DNA of 64,000 nucleotides from Kaustia mangrovi (GTDB lineage Bacteria; Pseudomonadota; Alphaproteobacteria; Rhizobiales; Im1): NCBI RefSeq assembly GCF_015482775.1, contig NZ_CP058214.1, positions 1,488,001 to 1,552,000 of the forward strand, read 5' to 3'. Shown piece by piece: positions 61,033 to 64,000 of this stretch (position 1 is its first letter; each line of letters starts with the position of its first letter). The notes under the pieces were generated by a model. It saw only the letters and a program-made list of their open reading frames with translations, ran no database searches and was not told where the DNA came from. The position numbers and the translations under genes were made by a program.

Positions 61033-62025
61033 GTGAAAGCAGTTCCACAGGTTCGAAGCAGCGCTTATCTTCCATTCGTCGCGTTTCTCGAATCCGCCGG
61101 TGTGCCGGTTGAGCGGGATCCTGAGGGGGCGCTGATTTCGGCGGTCGCGCACAGGGACAAAGAGGCCCTGGTGCCTGTCCATCTCGCGCATGCCTTCCTG
61201 GAACGCGGCGCGCGCCTGTTGGGCCACGAAGATTTCGGGGTCCTGGTCGGCACCGGGATGAGGATTGAAGAACTCGGCGCCTTCGGTCGAAACCTGTGCC
61301 GGTCACTGACCCTGCATGATGCGCTGAACAAGTTTCCTTCCCAGTATTCCCTTTACAGCTCCGCCGAACGGATTTGGTGGGTACGCGAAAATGACGTCGC
61401 CTATTTCCTCCATTCCTACACATTCGAAACGGGGCACGGCAGCTGCTACGCCCGCCATTGCGCGCTGTTGCTGATGCGCGACTTGATCCGACTATCGGCC
61501 GGCCCCCTCTGGCAACCCGAACTGTTGCTGACTACGGAACCCGGGGATACATCCTTGCTGCGAGACGCATTCGGAGACCCGGTCATTCGCCGCTCGAAAG
61601 TCAGTGGTATTGCCTTTCCCGCATCGCTGTTGAGCATTCCTCTGGACCAGGATCGCCGCAAGCGCCTTGAAAGGATCGATCCGGACGCGTTCGATGGCAC
61701 AATCCCGAGCGACGACTTTGTCGGATCGCTTTGTCAGGTGATCGCGACGCTCATGCCGGAGGGAAAATGCAGCCTCGACCAGGCGGCGCCGACGCTTGGC
61801 ATGCATCCGCGGACCTTACAGCGGCGTCTCTCCAAAGTCGGTCAGGATTATTCCGCGATCCTGTCGCAGGTGCGCTTCGAGAAGGCTCTGCGCCTGATGG
61901 CCGATCCCACGCTTCGTATCTGCGATATCGCGCTCGAGCTTGGATTTCAGGATGCCTCCAATTTCTCGCGGTCATTTCGGAAGTGGACCGGCACCCGGCC
62001 CACGGCATTTCGCAGGTCCAATTAA
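61033..62025 (+). CDS. AraC-family regulator (arabinose-binding N-terminal type)
   Basis: A protein of about 330 residues starting near RSSAYLPFVAFLESAGVPVERD, the usual opening of this AraC subgroup. It ends with a double helix-turn-helix (LDQAAPTLGMHPRTLQRRLSKVGQDYSAILSQVRFEKALRLMADPTLRICDIALELGFQDASNFSRSFRKWTGTRPTAFR). The start is uncertain: the frame is open from a TTG at 60922, and the GTG at 61033 fits the family length best. Base composition is visibly lower in GC than the rest of the window. It precedes a DUF1254 gene by 92 bp, its likely target. Confidence 0.85.
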   Translation: MKAVPQVRSSAYLPFVAFLESAGVPVERDPEGALISAVAHRDKEALVPVHLAHAFLERGARLLGHEDFGVLVGTGMRIEELGAFGRNLCRSLTLHDALNKFPSQYSLYSSAERIWWVRENDVAYFLHSYTFETGHGSCYARHCALLLMRDLIRLSAGPLWQPELLLTTEPGDTSLLRDAFGDPVIRRSKVSGIAFPASLLSIPLDQDRRKRLERIDPDAFDGTIPSDDFVGSLCQVIATLMPEGKCSLDQAAPTLGMHPRTLQRRLSKVGQDYSAILSQVRFEKALRLMADPTLRICDIALELGFQDASNFSRSFRKWTGTRPTAFRRSN

Positions 62026-62117
62026 ACAAATTACTCAAACGTGTCGCAAAATGACGAGTTATCTACCACCGCCTGATCTATACTTCTACCTGGCACCCAG
62101 GTGACCAGGAGGCTTCA

Positions 62118-63728
62118 ATGCTTTACAAAACTGCACCTTTCAGCGCTGGACTCGCGCTGCTGATCGCTAGTTTTTCCATTACCTCTGCCCATGCTCAAAC
62201 ATCGGTATCGATCACTACGCCGGAAAGCGTGAAAACCCGGATCGGCACATTGTCGTTCGACAACGGCACGCCAAGTGCTGAAACCTCTACTGCAATCTAC
62301 GACAATCTGGATTTCACTTACGCGTTCCGTGCCTTCACCGACACGTTCCGGGGTGTAAGCATCGAGGCCATCCGTCAGGGCTTCGAAAGCGCCGGCATCA
62401 AGGACAATGAGTTCGTGATCTTTTCGGAGTTGATGGATTCGGCGTCGATCTTTCTGACGGCCAATGCCGATACCGTCTACTATCTCAGCTTCCTCGATCT
62501 TTCGGACGGCCCCATGGTGTTCGAGTCGCCGCCGGGCGCGCTCGGCACCATCGACGATATGTGGTTCCGCTGGGTCATCGATTTCGGCCGGCCGGGACCC
62601 GACCGTGGGGAGGGCGGCAAGTATCTGCTGGTGGGACCCGGCTATGACGGCTTCCTGCCAGAGGGTGAGTTCAATGTCGCCCATTCCAGGACCAACCGTG
62701 TCGTGGTCCTCGGTCGTTCCTTCCTGCAAGACAACGATCCAGCGCCCGTCGTCAAGCAAATCAAGGAAACCACCAAGGTGTACCCCTATGCGCCGGGTGG
62801 CGTCGGCATGCCGATCGCCCGCTTCCTCGAGGGCGGCACCAAGCTGGGCAGGAATGCCGAACCGAAGACGCCTGTTTTCCACGAAGGCACCGGCCTGGCA
62901 TTCAACACGGTTCCGCCGAACGACTACAGCTATTACGAGATGCTGAACGATCTGGTCCAGGCCGAACCCGCGACAACGCTCGACCCCGAGCTTATGGGCC
63001 CGATCGCCGCCATCGGCATCAGGAAGGGACAGGATTTCGCCCCCGATGAGCGGATGAAGAACATTCTGACCGAAGCGGTTGCGCTCGCCAATGCATCCGG
63101 CCGGACTCTCGGTTTCGACCCCCGCGATCCGAGCTGGCACTATTACGAGAACTCGCAGTGGTTCAATCCGCTTTTCGCCGGCGGGTACAAGTTCGAGACA
63201 CCGATACCCGAAATTACGGCAGATGGCGCCAAGCCCTACCCGCCCACCGGCTACCGCCAGAACAGCGGGCGGACGTCGTTCTTTTACCTTGCGACCGGAA
63301 TCACGCCGGCGATGGCGATGCGGCTGACCGGTGTCGGCTCGCAATATCTGCTCGCGTCCAAGGATTCTGACGGGAACTATTTCGACGGCGCGAGAACCTA
63401 CAAGGTGACGTTGCCCAAGGACATCCCGGCAGAGGCATTTTGGTCGTTCACCCTCTATGACAACCAGACCCGTTCGATGCTGGTGACACCGCAGAAATAT
63501 CCTCGCGCCGGCAGCCAGAGCTATCCCTCTCCGGCCGCCATTGCGGCTGACGATGGCACCACCACGGTCTGGATGTCGCCGGAGCAGCCGGATGGCGTCG
63601 ACCGCGGCAACTGGGTCCAGACCGATCCTGAGAAGGGCTGGTTCATCATCCTGCGCCTCTACAGCCCGCTTCCGTCGTTCTTCGACAAGAGCTGGCGTGC
63701 CGGCGAGATCGAAGTGGTGAACAACTGA
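62118..63728 (+). CDS. Secreted DUF1254/DUF1214 protein
   Basis: A 536-residue protein with a clear signal peptide (FSAGLALLIASFSITSAHAQ). It has a DUF1254 domain (about residues 60-200, YAFRAFTDTFRGVSIEAIRQGF and NADTVYYLSFLDLSDGPMVFE) and a C-terminal DUF1214 domain (about 410-520, AFWSFTLYDNQTRSMLVTPQKYPRAGSQS and WFIILRLYSPLPSFFDKSW). The biochemical function of the family is not established. It starts after an ACCAGGAGG ribosome site. Its composition, like the upstream AraC gene, is less GC-rich than the main window, consistent with joint transfer. Confidence 0.9.
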   Translation: MLYKTAPFSAGLALLIASFSITSAHAQTSVSITTPESVKTRIGTLSFDNGTPSAETSTAIYDNLDFTYAFRAFTDTFRGVSIEAIRQGFESAGIKDNEFVIFSELMDSASIFLTANADTVYYLSFLDLSDGPMVFESPPGALGTIDDMWFRWVIDFGRPGPDRGEGGKYLLVGPGYDGFLPEGEFNVAHSRTNRVVVLGRSFLQDNDPAPVVKQIKETTKVYPYAPGGVGMPIARFLEGGTKLGRNAEPKTPVFHEGTGLAFNTVPPNDYSYYEMLNDLVQAEPATTLDPELMGPIAAIGIRKGQDFAPDERMKNILTEAVALANASGRTLGFDPRDPSWHYYENSQWFNPLFAGGYKFETPIPEITADGAKPYPPTGYRQNSGRTSFFYLATGITPAMAMRLTGVGSQYLLASKDSDGNYFDGARTYKVTLPKDIPAEAFWSFTLYDNQTRSMLVTPQKYPRAGSQSYPSPAAIAADDGTTTVWMSPEQPDGVDRGNWVQTDPEKGWFIILRLYSPLPSFFDKSWRAGEIEVVNN

Positions 63729-63740
63729 AACTAAACACAA

Positions 63741-63796
63741 CGGGCGACAGCCGCCTTCGTGCGCACCTCCGATACCCCGCATTGTGCTGTCGCCCG
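63741..63796. terminator. Inverted repeat after the DUF1254 gene
   Basis: CGGGCGACAGC (63741-63751) pairs perfectly with GCTGTCGCCCG (63786-63796) across a 34-nt loop, 12 bp after the stop codon. It is a possible terminator, or one end of a small element. I recognise nothing in the remaining 204 bp to the window end. Confidence 0.45.
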
Positions 63797-64000
63797 ACCG
63801 CTAGCGGAACTGCCAGCCGATCCTGCTCTCCGGCCTCCAGACCGGTCCTCTCGGCGGGGATCGGGGGCCGGGTCAGGGGTCAGAATGCCTGCTTTACCTC
63901 CCCGGGCACTGCCCCGCTCTGCCCAATCCTCGCAAGACATGGGTCGAGATCGCGCGCAGTGCAGGCTTCCCGGCAAGAATCAGGACCAGACCCATGGTGA

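Noticed and set aside
63782-64000. A 72-residue open frame at the right edge
   Set aside because: The Ser/Arg/Pro-rich translation has no family pattern or ribosome site. Nothing can be supported in this stretch.

Overview
The window is GC-rich and densely coded, with many 4-bp ATGA stop/start overlaps and strong Shine-Dalgarno sequences. Gene content (SqrR/BigR-type sulfide regulator, TAXI-TRAP transporter, fused B12 diol dehydratase, RMM-type microcompartment) fits an alphaproteobacterium, probably Hyphomicrobiales-like. This assignment is inferred from content; no rRNA or tRNA gene is visible.

Layout. (1) 1-4.6 kb, minus strand: TAXI-type TRAP transporter, then nadC and a truncated phnN. 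(2) 5.0-7.9 kb, plus: a beta-CASP MBL-fold nuclease overlapping an AMP-phosphorylase-type enzyme. (3) 7.9-14.2 kb: sulfide:quinone oxidoreductase, a DUF2892 protein and an RND efflux pair, diverging from a two-cysteine SqrR-like repressor with an ATTC-N8-GAAT operator between them. (4) 14.3-22.0 kb: carbamate kinase, an ABC/FtsX/HlyD exporter, and an amidinotransferase-fold hydrolase with an AdiC-like antiporter. (5) 22.5-25.9 kb: a membrane PAS-GGDEF-EAL protein convergent with an RpfF-like DSF synthase.

(6) 26.3-43.8 kb is the centrepiece: a bacterial microcompartment (BMC) locus. It has the RMM/aminoacetone-utilization shell set (two BMC-T, one BMC-H, one BMC-P) and enzymes (SDR, APH-fold kinase, class III aminotransferase/phospho-lyase, CoA-acylating aldehyde dehydrogenase with a C-terminal encapsulation-like helix). 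It also carries a Pot-type ABC importer, an AraC regulator, and a B12-dependent diol dehydratase (fused large+medium subunit plus small subunit) with no reactivase in view. Both enzymatic routes should give propionaldehyde. Three promoters of the locus (importer, ALDH/shell operon, aminotransferase/kinase operon) share TGTCAAK-N14-WGTCAAG-N20/21-TAKSCT, an AraC-style tandem operator plus -10 box that I propose is the regulon signature. A separate structured ~100-bp element occurs upstream of both the SDR and BMC-H genes. Between the last BMC-T gene and the kinase lies a tandem duplication holding remnants of both.

(7) 44.0-54.1 kb: split transketolase, a GSAM-like aminotransferase, a GlxA/AraC regulator and a complete Dpp-type ABC transporter. 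(8) 54.1-59.7 kb: a eukaryotic-like tyrosine phosphatase whose start is out of frame by one base at a C6 run, LysR plus azoreductase, and an epoxide hydrolase divergent from a CGNR zinc-finger protein with a paired operator. (9) 59.7-64.0 kb: a decayed stretch (quinone oxidoreductase, MetE-like and IS3 orfA remnants) followed by a visibly less GC-rich AraC/DUF1254 pair, suggesting a recombination or insertion site.
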